From Luscinia megarhynchos (Eukaryota > Chordata > Aves > Passeriformes > Turdidae), in NCBI GenBank assembly GCA_034336665.1, contig CM067568.1, forward strand, positions 36,250,770-36,314,769: 64,000 nt of DNA. Direction: 5' to 3'. The first letter of the stretch is position 1. The number at the start of each line of letters is the position of its first letter. The notes below the pieces were generated by a model. That model was not told where the DNA came from. It was given only the letters and a program-made list of their open reading frames with translations, and ran no database searches. The position numbers and the translations under genes are program-made. Of this stretch, positions 1 through 14,845 are shown piece after piece.

Positions 1-1414
1 CCTTGCCTGGGCCAGCAGTGCCTGGTGGGCTGGCCTGGGCTTGGGGGAGGCTGGTGTGGGCTTCCTTGGCTGGCAGGATCTGCCAAACAACAGTGGCTTC
101 ACAGGGCTGTGAATCATTTCCAAACAAGAACTGCCCTGCCAGTCCTAAGTCTGTCCTGAAACTCTGTGGGTTTCCCAAAGAAAAGCAGAAAAAGGTGAAA
201 TAAAGCAAATCTTTCATGGGCTAAACCACAGACTATGTCCAACTCATACTCACTTGCATTAAGCCTAGCAAGTCTAGGTGATACTCTCTGTATCCAAAAG
301 AGCATAAAGCAATATTAATTTAGCCATTAGTTTCAACTTCTAATTTATGACAAATCCTTTACTGAACTTAAACACTTTATGCAAAGAGAGATGTTTGCAC
401 CTGGGCTTTTGGTGCACACACCTTTTGGGTATTTAATTAGAGGCTGGTATTGCTAAGTTGCATGCCTAGCAGGAAGCCTGCTCTTACTCATCTTCCTCCT
501 AAAACACAATCAAAGCAACAATCAGCCACAATGGATCTGACCCTTAAAAACAACATTTGAGGGAGCAGGTGTCCTCTGGCACTCCACAGATGGGCTGGGC
601 AATGAAGTGCTGCAGGAAGAGCTGCCTGGTGCTGCAGAAGCCGTAACCAACAGCTTGGTAATGGCGCTGCTCTCGTGAGAAAAGCAGGGGCATTATTGAG
701 TGGATGGAAACTGTTGGTTGTAAAAGGCTTTTATACAAATGTAAACCCTTCTTTACTGCCACATTAAATTTATCACAATGCAAAGAACTGTCAGTAAGAG
801 GGTGTTCAGTCTTCCCCATCTACCACAAGCCCATTTATAGCAGATAACTTTTGTCACTGGTGTGTTAATTCAAAACTGCATGTTCAAAATTTGATCAAAA
901 TACTAATCCTCCTCAAATCCTTTGCATTCCTGGTAGAATCTCTTTCCTTTCCTGTTCAAGGTAAAATTAGTTACTGATTGCATGACATACTGGGAGCAAT
1001 GCTTATATAGCGTACTTAACACCATTCCTTATAAAAAAGAGGGACAGAAAGAAAGAAGAAATCATTCTTCCTGAATAAATTTACAGGCAGCTATTACTCA
1101 CAGCAGACCTATGACATTTGGTTTGAAGAAAAATGCCTTTACTTTCTTTCATAAAAATTCACTTGTGCTTTGCTTGGCTAACAGCTGAAAACCTCTATTC
1201 TCTGGCTTCCATTTTCTGAGGAATAGCAGCTCCACAAGCAATATCATAAGCAACAAACAAGCACCAAATTTTTTTTGCTGGAAATCCAAGAAATTGCTGC
1301 AGCACCTGGAAAAGCAGAATGGAGACAAAGAGGCTGACTGTTATCCAGCTACAAGGTCAGTGCAGCTTACACCCCACCAACACCTAGAGACAGCGGAAGC
1401 ACTCCCAGAAATAC

Positions 1415-1447
1415 AAAAAAAAAAAAAATACAACAACAAAAAAAAAG
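1415..1447 (+). repeat. A-rich low-complexity tract
   Basis: A 14-A run is followed by TACAACAACAAA and a second A run. No adjoining retroelement was recognised. Confidence 0.8.
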
Positions 1448-4400
1448 GTCTGCCATAATCTTTCCTCAGTCTGCTGAACATCATAAAGACCCAACAGGTA
1501 ACTTTTACAGCCCTATCCATCACTGGGATAACAGGATCTCCTGCTATCATTAGTTTTCAGTTCAAGTGGTAGTAGTCTCTGCTGAAATGCTTAAGGAGAT
1601 GGATGAAAATCCTATAGGTGACAGGGAAAAGGTAATTCATAGCATCATACAGTACTCAGTTTAACTGTTTTTCTTTAAAGAAGTCCTGGTTTAAAACCAA
1701 TGCTTTGCTTTTTAAAGCCATGTTCTAGTTTTAAAAAAATGTTTTCCTATTCAAGCACAATGAAGTATCATTTCTTCCAGAAATGCATCCCCATATGGCA
1801 CACTTGTCTTGGACTAGCATTTCTCCACAGAAACCTGTCTCAGTCAACGTACAGATTGAAAAATTAAAGCCAGAGCAGGATCTAAAGCCTTCTTCAATAA
1901 AGGCTGACTGGGTTTTGAATGTAAAATTAGTAAGGATGCATAATTAAAATCAAAACACCCAGCAGTTTTCTACAAAGGAAGTCAATTTAATTCAGTTATT
2001 CTTAAAAATATTTTCCCCAAAAAGAAATAAACAGGTGGATACAGACTGACCTTGAGGTGTTACACCATTATCTTTTGTAATATCTAGTAGAAAAAAAAAC
2101 CCCACAAATTATTTTATAGGCACCTGGCTCATAATGTCTTACAAATTAAATCCTCATTTATCTATATGCACCTAACAGTACCTATTCATCGTCTTCACTT
2201 AAAAACACATTGCCCTTCTTTCTAGCCTTGTTAATTTCCAGATGCTAATTAAATTTAAACTCATAAGTGTATCTGTTTAGCATGCATGACTAGATCATCC
2301 CTCAATATCCATTATCCATTGTACATTCCAACATGTTTACCTACTGCTTTTGTTTTGGTTTGTTTTGTTTGGATCCATTTCCATCAGTTTAAAGGAGGGA
2401 GCTTATGAATTTAAGTTTCCTATTTGGATGCTGGGTGACTGGATTCTCAGGCTTAGTGCTTTTGTAAACACCTTTGTCTCAACCTACTGTGAAGCAGAGG
2501 TATTTTCAGATTATAGCATCAGAATATGGAAGAGCAGAATGGAAAAAACAAATCCCTCTGCAAAGTTCTGTGTAGATGGAAAATGCACCTGTCCAGGCAG
2601 TCTAGGGTCAGAGCAGCAGTGGGAGTCCAATGTCCACAAACTTCCACTAGCAGTGGCCATTGTAGCACTTTTTAGGACACAGATGAATGTTGATTCAATC
2701 CAAAAGCTGCCCAATTTGACTGAAGTCAAGCACATGCTGAATTACAACAGTTCAATGAAAAACAGAACCTACCCTCCATTTCCTCTGTGAAAAACATGAC
2801 TGTGCAAAACCCATTTTTATCTGTTAAGAAAATATAAATGAAACATTTCCAGTGCAGAACATGTGAAACTTGTACATGAGACACTTATTTAGGGAGAACT
2901 CAAAAACCTGGTTTTACCATGCCCCTAATGCATGTCCCCAAAACTACCAAAACACATCACGGCTCACCAATTTCATGAAAAAGATTCTTCAAAAACAAAA
3001 AACAGAAATATTCCAAGGATGGTTTGACTGATGCATTTGACTCTGAAGATTACAGAAATGGCCTAGTAGGAAGAAAAGAGCAAATAGAGTTCTTGTCACG
3101 TGGGCTGGTTTTACTGCTGGCAAGGCGAGGAGACTCCTGCTGTAAGCAACACCTGAGACTCAGTTTGCTGCAGAAGCAGAGGCAGACAGTGAGGGCTGCT
3201 GGCTCACTTACACACCACCAATTCAGTGATTTGCTGCGCTCAGGATCTGCAGTGATATTTCATTCACTCTAACACAGACAATCATTATCTGCAGGTGGGT
3301 GCTGAGAGGACACGGCGCCAGCGTGGAAATCAAGGTCAAGGAAGCAAGAAGAACTCCCTAGTTTATCCCAAGGAACAGTTATTCCATTCTGCAATAACGC
3401 AGGTTAACAAATAATGTAATAAAGATTGGCGTGCTGCCAGGATGACTGAATTGATTCCTACACAGCACAGCACAAATCTTTTGATCTCCCCATAAAGAAT
3501 GGGAAATTATAGCCACAGTGTGTACCTTGCAGGGAAAGCAAATAAAAATGAAATGAACATTTCTAGCAGTTTTGACCTTGCTTTGGGGAATACTGCTTTA
3601 AATTTGATTGCCCTGCCCACTTATTATTTCACAAGAAGACACAAGCAAGTCACAAGACAGTTCTTAGTATTCCCTTTGATGAGGTAAAAAATGGATTGTC
3701 TTCTCCCACCCACGTTTTTTTTTCCTTCATTCTTACACTCAACAGAAAAGATTTTATCCAGGCTTTGATTTGATTTTCAGGATTTCTGGTGGGAAATTCT
3801 TACAGCAGATATTTTGCTTCCACTGGGGTTTATGGTACTATTCTGTCTAATTATTTCTGGCATTTTGCCCATCAAATTGTGAGTTTCTTCAAAGAAATGA
3901 AATGACAGGAGGCCTCCTTTAGAGCAATCATGGATCGGGTTTGAATTTTGTTGTCTTGGAAACAAGCTAGTTCTTGTCATTGAATATATTCATAAAATAA
4001 TGGTTGAAACATCACTGATAATAATGGGCTCTTTCCTTGTCAAAATTCATGTTCTGGGGACTTTGCTGTAAGAGGCTCTGTCAAAGAGTTTTTGCAGATG
4101 TTGAAGATAATTTCAACACTTCTGTTTAAATTCTCCAGCTCAGGATTCCCATCTGTCCCACCTGCAGCCAGCTCTGCTCATGGGAGGGGTCAGCAGGGGT
4201 TAGGGAATCCCCAGCATCCCTTCACAGCCTCAGGAGCACCAACCAACTGCAGCCCTACAGCCAGGAGAGCAAGGCATGCACCCTCCTGTTCCCATCTGTC
4301 AGCAACAGATCCAAACCAGGGGAGAGCACCCAGCACAGATAACTTAGTCTGCATTGTGCCAATTAGGTAAAAAAAATAATTGCTGATATAAGTCCCCAGG

Positions 4401-6787
4401 TTCAGGATATTTACACTCTCTGCCAGGGGTCTTGCCTGTTTTCCAGCAGGTTCTTCACTTTGCAAACAGATGGGTATTGGCTGATGAGTAAAACCCAGAG
4501 AGGTGTTGTTTTTCAGGAAGACTATTCACATCAGGAATCCCCTCTCTCTGACCTTCTGTATCAGTTAATCTGCCTTTGGTCCCAGTTTTTCATATTTTCC
4601 CTGGTTTTAAAACCAAGGGGAAAAGAGCCCCTGCCTCAAGATGCTTTTGGTTTCTGAACAGTGTGAATTAAGCTGAGAACTGTGCAGGACCTGACAAACT
4701 CCTGTGTCTCCCTGAGACTTCTGTGTGTGTCTGTGTGGATGTGCATGTGCATAGGTGTGGCACACAAACATGGAGGAAAAGGGGGTGAAGCTTTAAAAGC
4801 CACCAGTGGGGACAGGTCATAAAAAGCTTCCATTCTGCCAACTTGTCCGTGAAGCATTTGGCTAGATATAGTAAACCTGTGGGACGCCTGAGAAAATTAA
4901 AACTCTAAATTATTACAAGTGAGACTAGCTATAATAGATCTGCTGTGAGAATCTTACTAGCAGTTTTATGATTTTTTTTCTGTCCTTCTCAAATCACTAC
5001 ATAATGACACTCAATACTCAAATGTCTAACAAGGCCATTTAATGTAGCCTGCAGAAGAGGATTCTCCTGTGAAATTTTACTACAGCCTCTTTAGCACAAA
5101 GCTTTCTCAGATTATTAGTAATTTGCATTAGGTCTATTTAATTTTGAGGAGTGCCAGTTCAGTGACCACATGCATATTAGAGCTTAGCAAGTGCATGTGT
5201 CTAAAAAGTTACCAAAAGGTCATAGGAATTCTACAAGGCATTTGGGATTTTCAAATTTTCTCTTCATTACAGCAAGGGAAACCAGCATGAACCTTTTCAT
5301 GAAGCCAGAGCCTCTCATCTGAGACATGATGAGTTGCAATGCAATGCAATGCTCATATCCTTGCAGCAGAATCCTTTTCCACTATATATAATGTCTTTTA
5401 GCAGAATTTTCAAATTTCACTGTGGAATAATAGACTGATGATGAGGAAAATTCTTTCCAAGAACTCTGAAGGAAAAGCATAGCTTTCCTTGCCAGAATTG
5501 GTGAGAGCCCCCTCTTCCCAAGCAAGAATCACATGAGCTGCTGGTGTGGCACATGCTAGGGGTCACAAGAGAAACTCCATGGCACTTGAAGACAGGGCTA
5601 ACAGAACAATCAAATAACGAAGCATAGCAGCAAATAAAAGCAATATAAAGAAAAGATTCACAAAGACATTCCTACTTTTTCCTTTCAAAATATCCAACTT
5701 CATGCTTTAAGTTGCTCCCAAAGCCTACAAGAAGTGTAACAGCCAAATGAACAGGCATGATAAACCTTTTTTGAGAACCCAGTTGCTTGGTAGCTGGGTC
5801 AGTAGAAAGGCCACATCCTGCACCCAACTATAAGGTTACACCTCAGTGGATGTAACAACTGGTCTCAGAGCCTTTACTCTCCTACACAAACACCACATGA
5901 CTTCTTCTTCACCTTGGTGAGATGGAAAAAGGCCCTCAGAGTGTCTGCTGTCCTGTGCACCAAGGGCACATAAGCTGTACATAACCTCACCACTTTGTGA
6001 GAATATTTTTATGCCTTGACTATTTTACACACATGCAATATTTCAGACTCCTATCACAGCCACCCGAACACCAGAAAATATATTATTATATTTTCCTACT
6101 CAAGAAAGCAGGAACTTGCCAACAAAATTAGCTCATCCTTGTGAGTCAGACACTCCAATCAAGGTTATAGAGTGTCCTACAGTAGGTCTGAGAGAAGCAC
6201 ATCTTTACAAGGACAGAGCATTTCAGGCTGTCCCTCATCAGGATTCAGAATGGATGGGTGTTATGTGTTGTACCATTGCATTAGTCTGAACGCACACTGA
6301 AGTCCAGGAAGGTGAGGAGCAGACAGAAAGGAGAAAACTCTGCAATCTGTTCTTCATAAGTCAATGATTATGAATCAGTTATCTAATGAAGCAGTAATAG
6401 GAATGATGACTAAGTAAAGTAGCTAATAAAGCTAATTTATGTGAAGTTGAAATTTTTAGTACTGTGCATTAAAAATAAGCATGATGTCTCAGCATAGTAG
6501 GGACAATATTAGTGCTATATATACACCAAGTGCTTACAATGCTTCAAGATGGTAATACAACTAGATATGCTGAGCTTCTGCATTTTGGATTAAAAGCTTG
6601 GTTCTCCAGCACAGACCAACCTACTGGCCTTTCCATGCTACCCACATGCTTGCTGTGAAACACACCCTGTGCAGAACTCCTGGGTGCCAGCACATCTCCA
6701 CAGCCCCACTGGGAAAGAGAATAAACAAACGAAAGGCCTGATAAGGCAAATGTTTTTTCCTATTGCCAGTGTCTTCATTTACTTTGC

Positions 6788-6805
6788 TTTTTTTTTTTTT
6801 TTTTT
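6788..6805 (+). repeat. Poly(T), 18 bases
   Basis: Uninterrupted T run; no retroelement recognised beside it. Confidence 0.9.
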
Positions 6806-8566
6806 AATGTGAAACCGAACACAAGCATCTTACTCACCTTGACTGGAACAAACCTGATATTCTGCAACATATATAGTGGGCAATAAACTATGGCACATAT
6901 AGCATCCCAGTACTGCATTTCCATTTTAACTGCTCAGCTGTGAGAGTATTTCACTCATATGCTAACTCAAATGATTACAGATTACTTTAATGCAATTTGC
7001 TCTTTTTTTTGCTTTCATGGACTTTGGAAAATTAATAGACATAAGCAAGCTTGCCAGGAAGTTTGAAGGCAGAAACAAATGAAGGTCTTGGGAGCCCAAA
7101 ACACAAGCTACTTAGCTACTCAAACTATACCCTTCTGAGAGAGGAAATGTGTAGTGTGATATATTTGTCTGCTGTCACTGGCAGGAAGGCCTGCCAGGAT
7201 AGCCTCACTGCTCTGGCACATGGTCAAGTTCTCTTCCCACACACAAACTGAAGGAGGGGCACAAGGACACCCCAGGGCTCTCGCTACCTTTTGCTGAGGA
7301 AACTTTTCCTAGAGAAAAGATAGCTGAGATGAAGCAAAAATTAATATTTGGGATAAGACTTCAAGTTCCCAAGTGAAGAATTTGAATGCACCCACCAAGC
7401 CATTGGCTCATCCCAGCACAGAGATGAAGGCTCAGCAGTGGGTGCACAGAGAGATTGCGTTTTTGGGACCCCAAAGAGGCACAGCAGCTGGCAGCTCCCA
7501 GCACCAAGACATGGAGGAGCCTGTCCAACAGCCCTGGTCAGACAAAACAGTCCATATCATCACTTTGCATCACCTGCCCCAGAGGGACCAGTGCTTGCCA
7601 CACAGGATTCCCGTGATGCAGGACACACCAAGGCACTCCTGCACCGGAGCTTGCAACCCAATACCCTCCACCCTGAAACCACAGCAGGAACTTTAAAAGT
7701 AGATTTTTTTGTATTGCTATCAAAAGACAGACAATACTTTATTAGGATGTAATTTGGGGGCAAGAACGATCAACCAAAGGCAGTAGCCAAAGGGCCAATA
7801 TTTCTGAACACAGGCATTTTATTGCTTATCATTTCTCCGAACAATTCTCTCTCCCTCTCTGAGCCTCCGCCCATGAAATTGAAAGATTTCTAGCAGAAAT
7901 GCCTTTGTTGTATCAGCTTTGGAAATATGGATTACACTATTCTGTGAAAAACATTTATTACTCTGAACTGTGACTTGGACATTGTTGCATTTCTAGAGTT
8001 ATAGATTTTCTTTCAGCTAAACTAAGGCTGTAAGTCACAGTGACAGTTGTAATGTGTGTAATACCACAGTACCAGATTCTATTACATACATATTTTTGCT
8101 AGAGGTTTATGATGTTAAAAATATTTCTTTTTTTTCCCCGATACCTTTCCCTACCTGTTGTGTAAATATATTGGAACCTATAACACTGAAGTCAATTTCC
8201 AGATGAAATGTGCATGGGAACAAGTGGTTTTTCCTTTTTCAAGTAAAAAAAAAAACAAGGATGGGGGAAGGGTATACTGCATAAAACCTAATTATATTCA
8301 AGCACAATATTGAATTGTAATAAAAGATGAATGAGAGAAAGTGTGTGTCATTGTGAGGAATGAGGAAGGTTACAGAAAACTGAGACTAGGGAAGGATTTA
8401 TCATGTGTGATGCTTCAGGCATTGTGTTGAAAGATCTGCAGACTTATTTGCAAGAGTGTTTTACGGGAAAAATAGAGCAGTCTACATAGGAAAGGATTAC
8501 TATAGATTTTCATCCTTTATACAAGACAAAGATACAAAGATAAAACACTGTTTCTGTTTAAAAAAA

Positions 8567-8581
8567 AGAGAGAGAGAGAGA
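8567..8581 (+). repeat. (AG)n short microsatellite
   Basis: Seven AG repeats preceded by an A run. Confidence 0.85.
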
Positions 8582-9319
8582 AAATCTATGGAAGAAGTCC
8601 CAGTTGCAATACAGAGGGGGAAACCTTTCAAACTGAGCTCTGAGGCCATCAACTGCATAAATTCAGGGAACAGACAGTTGTTAAAATACAGCTGATCCAT
8701 AATTTTTAATGTAAGCACAAAAAAAAATCCACAACTGCAACAACTAGAAAGCTTTCCAGTTTTGCTTGCAAAATCTCAGTGCACATATCCACGCAAACAA
8801 ACCTTTTGGCTGGTTGTTAGAATTCAGCTCTGGTACAGTCATAACACAGCTGTGGAAGCTGGAAAAATAATGGCATTTGGGTTGTATTAGTATGCAAACG
8901 GGCATGCCAACACTTCCACTTCGCTTCCAGAATTCACCCAGTCTGCACATGTCACATTTCAAACCAAACAGGTCTGGAAACCAGGAGGGTCAAGTACACC
9001 TGACATTCCTCTTCAGCAATTCCTCCTTGACCTAGCACCCAGTTAGGGCAGAGCAAGGCTGCTCCACTGCCTCTCCACGCCGAGGCAGGATTAAGATGCT
9101 CCAACACCATTCCTAGCAATCATGAAGCTCCTGTTGGTATTATGTCTAACAACTACAGAAAGGCTCTGGTTGGGCTGGCCTGTGCACCAGACCCACAGAG
9201 TGCATTGGGAGATTAAACTCCCTACCAAGAAGCATGTTCTGCTCTTCCATCATGATTCCAACCACAGAGCTCAAAGGCCTCTAAAACAGGCATATCTAAA
9301 TTAAGCTTCAGGAGGTGTT

Positions 9320-9465
9320 TACCCAGCTCACAAGGGTATTCTGCTCTCTATTTTACAAATGGGAAAACTGGGTCACTGAGAGGTTAAGTAACTTGCCCAA
9401 GGTCATTGTGCTGAATCAATTTCAAAACCGGGATTAGACGGAAATTCATTCTGAGCATCTGATCA
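9320..9465 (+). mobile_element. MIR-type SINE relic
   Basis: TTTTACAAATGGGAAAACTG, then CACTGAGAGGTTAAGTAACT and TGCCCAAGGTCATTGTGCTG match the MIR core closely, followed by a weaker ...AACCGGGATTAGACG part. This is an old amniote SINE, unusually clear for a bird genome. Confidence 0.75.
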
Positions 9466-12400
9466 CAGAAACAGAGACAGCGTCGACTTTTTTTCCCCCA
9501 AAAGAAGCTACTTATATGCTAAGCTATTTAGGGTTGAAAGGCAAAGGTAAAGAGCTTATTTGAGAAGTGAAGGGATTTGTTTTTAAGGAGTTTAAATTCA
9601 AGGAAGAAAGAAACAGGAAGCCACTGTACAACATCCCCTTCAGAGCTGGAGCCTCCCCGTGGGTACCCACCAGCCAGCTAATGCTGGCTTAACCCCAAGG
9701 GCTGCACAGCCTGTCCCCATGTCAAAGTCCAAATCATAGCACCCCAAAAAGAGCCACTGTAGCTGGAGGGACAGGTTGCAACCCCCCAGGGCTCTGCATC
9801 CCCACACATCCCAGTGAAGGGAAGAATGGGACCATGACCTCCAGCCTGCACCTCAAGCTCCCACACAGCAGCTTCCCTGATGGCACTGGGCAGCCTGGAG
9901 CAATGCCAGCAGCCCCCAGACCACGACAGCTGGGAGCCAGGATGGAGGAACTGCCCTCACCCTCTCTGCCCACCCCATCAAAGCTGTGTGAATGGCATGG
10001 GGACATTGACATTTCAATCCCCTCCTGTAAACTCCACTGCATTCTGACTTCTCTATGTGGAATTAAAAATAACATTAAGAAAGAAGGCTTACCAACCACA
10101 GAAACTCAATTAATGGGGCTGTCAAAATTCTGGCAGACTTCAGTGCCACCAGGATTTCAGATGCAATCCCCATGACAACTTTAGCTTGACCCTTCTGCAC
10201 ATATGAGCTATGATAATGGCTACACAGCTTTAAAAATACTTCCTTATTTTAACCACAGGCATCTGGATTTCCACAATGGATCATTAAAGGGGATACAGCC
10301 CACCCTTCTGAGCTGCAGCACAGCCTTTTATCTTGTCTGCAGTCTCAGAGAATCCAAAGCTTCAGCTGGGATTGAATGAGTTGCATGAGTTATCAGGGGA
10401 AGAGAAGACAAGGGTCACTAGAACAACAAATGCCCACTATGTTCTGCTGCTAGTAAATGCATGTCTATTAATTGCAATAAAGTATCATGTTATACGAGCA
10501 AAGTGACACAAAAGAAGTTCTCAGAAAAACAGGTAATGACAAGAAAAACAATCAGGCTACAGGTTTTGTTTGCCACTCCCCCGGAGACTATGTAAATTGA
10601 AGCATTTTTTCTTATGCAAAGAGTGGCACCACGTAAAGAACAGAATTTGCAAAACTGCTGAGAGTCATATGGAGTATGAATATGCATTACAATTACAGAA
10701 CCAACTTCTAAGTGCCAGCAACACGAGTGACTCCAGCAGCAGCACCAGCAAATGCAGTAATGCCTTGAGGCCTGGCTGGGACCAGCATCCCATCATATCC
10801 ACTCATGGATGACCACAGAAGGACATTCTTAATCTAAACAGCATCTCATCCAAAGACACACTCAGAGAGCTACCCTGTTCTGCTGCAGGGCTTTGAGGAA
10901 TACTGGTGTTAACAAACACCTAACAGACAAGAACTGGCTTTATGTATTCTGGAAAATGTGGGAAGTTTTGGAAAACTCTAGTTCGTAAAATGAAACTTCC
11001 CTGTATTTAATTTGTTCTTGGGCAAGCTTTACCTTGTGTTTTGCAAAACTCTTTTGGAATTACAGAAAAGCAAAGTACTTTACCATTTTTCTGTGCAAGT
11101 AGTGTTTTGATAATGGCTTATGTGTAGCTCAAAAAGGGGCTGTGAGATTACAGGCTGAGCTCCACAGGTTAACTAACAGGTTTAATAGCTCAGCTATAAT
11201 GTTACATTAACATTGATTTTTGTACTTAACAACCTACTAAAGTCTAGAGCACTGGCACAAATTCATTCAATTTTCCTTTTGTCACAGAAAACCTCCTAGT
11301 TTCACTGGCTTTGCTATGTGGCCATCACCACCACTCTGCTTGTTCCAAAAGAGAAATCCATGCACACCATGCTCCAGCTGTGCTGCTACCAGCATTGTCC
11401 AGGCTGGTGCAATGGAGGGTTTCCCCAGTGACAGCAGCACAAAAGCTGTCTGAGAGCAGTTTGGAGTTGTGTAACATCCTTTGTGCAGCTCCTTACCACG
11501 GCACGTAGGAACAGACCGAATGACTTGCTCAAGGTCACAAGAGGAAGCAGTGACTGACCCTGACACAGAGCTTCAGGGGCTCCCCCAAACCTCCTGCTGC
11601 CCTTCGAGGTGCCCACAGGGACCAAGCTCCTCCTTCACCCATTCAAGTGGGGAACAAATGCCAGAGAGGATGGTTTTCTAAACCAGGCACCTTGAAAAGA
11701 GCTTTCTTCTGGATCCTAGGAGCCAGCCCCAGGAGTCAATCCAGATCAATAAGCCTAACAAGTTTCTGGAAGCCTTTTCTTCCAACAAAAGGCTTTTGGG
11801 AGGGAGGAGACAAGACACACACAAAAACACAGAAGTCATATGTGCTCAAGAGAAAAGAGCAGAAAGAAATTGCACAGCACTAGACAAGAGAGACCAGCTG
11901 TTCAGAGATCAGAGTGTGCCATGGTGCTCCGCAGCAGTCACGGGGAGCTGGACTGGTTAAACTCACTTTCTGTAAGGGTGTTATTTGTGAGAGCTTTCAG
12001 CAGGGAGTGATCTGCAGACACCTTATTATAAACTTCTGCAGAGGTGAAGTCAGTGTTGAAAAGCACTTCTCGTTCTGTCTTCTTCCTGCCTGCCTTTTTC
12101 CTCACATATCATTTTCTTTTATCAAAATGGATGGCAGTATCAAAATTGAAAGGAAGTAGAAGCTGTGAAAATAACAGGCTCAGGAAAAGAATTTTTAATT
12201 TTGCCTCAATTTCTTTGATGATGAAACCAGTGCTGAATATTAAACAAGTCCAGAGAGTTGAACATCAAGAATAGCTGAAAGTTTTGCTTCTGTCAGAAAT
12301 GTGAGCAGAATTCCTCTATGGCCCACTTCAGCTTTTTATTCAGATACAGAAAAAACTCTCTTCAACGTCCCTGGACAGATCCTGCTGTGCTATGTCCACC

Positions 12401-14298
12401 CCATTCTTGGACTTCCCTGTGGCATCAGAGTTTGTCTATGTTTTAACCAGAAAGGGTAGGAGAGCTTTCCTTTATTTAAAACCAGGGTAGATTTTTATTA
12501 CAATACTTTAAAATAATTTTAAGGAATCTATTCAGTAAATGAAAAAACATTTTAAAAATACTATGATAATGATTATTCTATCATTCTGTTTGGTTTATAA
12601 GAACTTAAATTACACTTTAAGGCCTAAGGGCAAAGGAAAACAAATAACATTTTTCTTTTTGACAAAACCCAAAACCACACTGCAAGATGTTTTCCAAACT
12701 AGATTACAGTAATGGTCTCTTTTAGCCCTAAAAACCTCTGAGCCTCCCTTGATGTGATTAATAATAAAATTGTATCTAGGGCAAACAAAACAGAAAGCTC
12801 CACTTTGCTAGCCCTGTGCAGGAATGGTAGCAATTTATAAAACCTGAAGCAGAAGCACAACCAGAGGCAAAGTGACAGCTTCCCAGGAGGAGCACTGCAG
12901 AACCCTCCCAGCCTGGAGCAGGCGTGGCAAGGGGAGACAGGGACATCACCTGGTCCTGGGACAGGTACAGGGCCACTCACTGATGCTGGGTGAGGAGAGG
13001 ACTTAGTTGGGCAAGACATCCCACCTGCTTCCCAAATCAAGGGGTTTGAAACTACAGAACCTTTCTAAAAGTTTTTTTTTCTTTTTTTTTTCTTTCTTCT
13101 TAAATTGGGAGATTTCAAGTAACATCACTGTCTCATTACTAAATCTAAACTTCCAAAGACTTGAGAAAATTTAGATGAGAACAGTGGGTGCCTTACAGAT
13201 TGTGTCAGTGCAGCCTGGCTTGCCTATAGATGATAAACTCTAGTTTATTCTGTTTATTCTAGTTCTAATAATGCTTTTTTTTAAAATCTTTCCACATACA
13301 AGAAGCAGGTAAAACTATTTCCTCATATTTAAAAATACAATAGTGTTTCTTTGTTATTCAATAGACAAGCTCTTTGTCATAAAAAATGCACAAATCTTTT
13401 CTGCATTGCTTGATTATTGCAAATAACCATAGAAAAACCTACAGGCTTCCTATCACCTTGAACATTAGGGTTCATCTTTGCCAATATTTTGGGTTGCATT
13501 GCATGTTAAGGGTCTTAATAAAAACATCATTTATTCATTTTTAATCAAACTTCCTGAAGCAATGCAGTTGATATGACTGCACTGCCTGAATGTCCAAGTT
13601 CTTCTTCTTTCCAGTAACGTCAAACCTGTTGTCCAGTTTCAACCAAACATGACAAGAGCATAATGCTTCTGCTAAAACAAATATCATATGATGGCAGGAA
13701 ATCTACACTGGAGATATTTTATACATGCTGTAACCACAGGACAAGTTTTGGTCAATCTCTGCACTCTGCTGGGCAAGGCAGAGCCTCACCATGAGATGCA
13801 AATGAAGTGCAACACATTCCACTGCTCAGTGACCTGGCAGCACAAGGGCTGCAATGGGGAGGTCCCCTCTACACCCCCATGCAGGTGGGAGCCCTCCACT
13901 TGTCACCATCCAACTTGTTCCTTCTCTCCACTGCCACCAGAAAGGCTCTTTAGTCTCATGGTGAGCTTTTCTGCTGTCACTGTTAGGAAATATGAAGACT
14001 GTGCAGGGACTTCTATGGACAATTCAAATCTGACCATTTTTGCTTGTGTCCCCCAGCAGGAGTGATGGTGAGCTGTGTGCCCAGCACCCACCAGAAACAC
14101 CTGCAGCACTCAGGAGCAAAGGCAAGTGAAACAATGACCCAAGGACCGTGCTGCCAAGGGGCAGCAGCTCAGAAGAAGGTGCCTGCAGTCTGCATGCAGA
14201 TGCAGAAACTGAACAAGTGAGAAGGCTCTCAACAAGCCTGCACAAGGATCTCAACAAGTGTCCTGCCTAATTCCATTTCAATCTCTGGAGAGCACTGG
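9466..14298. other. Gene-poor intergenic DNA
   Basis: Unique sequence apart from the possible MIR piece at 11510-11582 and a pyrimidine tract near 13070-13102. No exon was recognised. Confidence 0.6.
11510..11582 (+). mobile_element. Possible MIR-type SINE relic
   Basis: GAATGACTTGCTCAAGGTCA and the following ACAAGAGGAAGCAGTGACTG resemble the MIR core, with less support than the copy at 9320-9465. Confidence 0.4.
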
Positions 14299-14303
14299 GA
14301 TGG

Positions 14304-14845
14304 TGTCATGGTTTAATCCCAATCATCAATCAAGTCCTGTGCAGCCATTTGTTCACTCCCCCACCCGCAAGAACAGGGAGAGAATTGGAAGGGTAAAAGC
14401 TAGGAAACTTGTGGATTGAGATAAAGACAGTTTAACAGGAAGAGCAAAAGCCATGCAGACAAGCAAAGGAGAACAAGGGAATTTATTCACAACTTCCCAC
14501 AGGTGTGGGCAGGCAGATGTTCAGCCTCCTCCAGGAGAGCAGGGCCCCATCACACATAATATTGACTTGGGAAAGCCAAATAGCATCACTCCAAATGTCT
14601 CTCCCTTCCATACTAAGCATGATGTTTTATGCTTTGGAATATCCCAGTGTGTCCCAGCTGTGTCTCCTCCAGCCTGCCATGTACACCCAGCCCTTCACCA
14701 GCATGGCAGAAAAGACCTTGGCTCTGTGTGAGCCCAGCTCAGCAATAACAAAAACATCTCTGTATTACCAACCCTCTGTTCAGCACAAATCCACAACAGA
14801 GCCACTGTGAAGGAAGTTCACTCTACCCCTGCTCAAACTATCACA
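14304..14845 (-). mobile_element. Solo LTR of an avian endogenous retrovirus, minus orientation
   Basis: Read on the plus strand, the element begins TGTCATGGTTTAATCCC and ends CTCAAACTATCACA, flanked by an exact 5-bp repeat gatgg (14299-14303 and 14846-14850). Its reverse complement follows the same family as the LTR at 63187-63715, e.g. CCTCCAGGAGAGCAGGGCCC matches the CTGCTCTCCTGGAGATGG part of that copy. It is 542 bases long and fairly diverged; the TATA region appears lost. No internal viral sequence adjoins it. Confidence 0.87.

Larger units (their letters stand above)
1..9319. other. Gene-poor intergenic DNA
   Basis: Unique sequence with simple repeats only (1415-1447, 6788-6805, 8567-8581, and a GT-rich patch near 4719-4750). 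Open frames such as 2350-2790 on the plus strand have no recognisable homology or splice support. Confidence 0.6.

Noticed and set aside
2350..2790. 146-codon open frame on the plus strand
   Set aside because: No family resemblance, no splice or promoter context; frames of this size are expected by chance in 64 kb on both strands.
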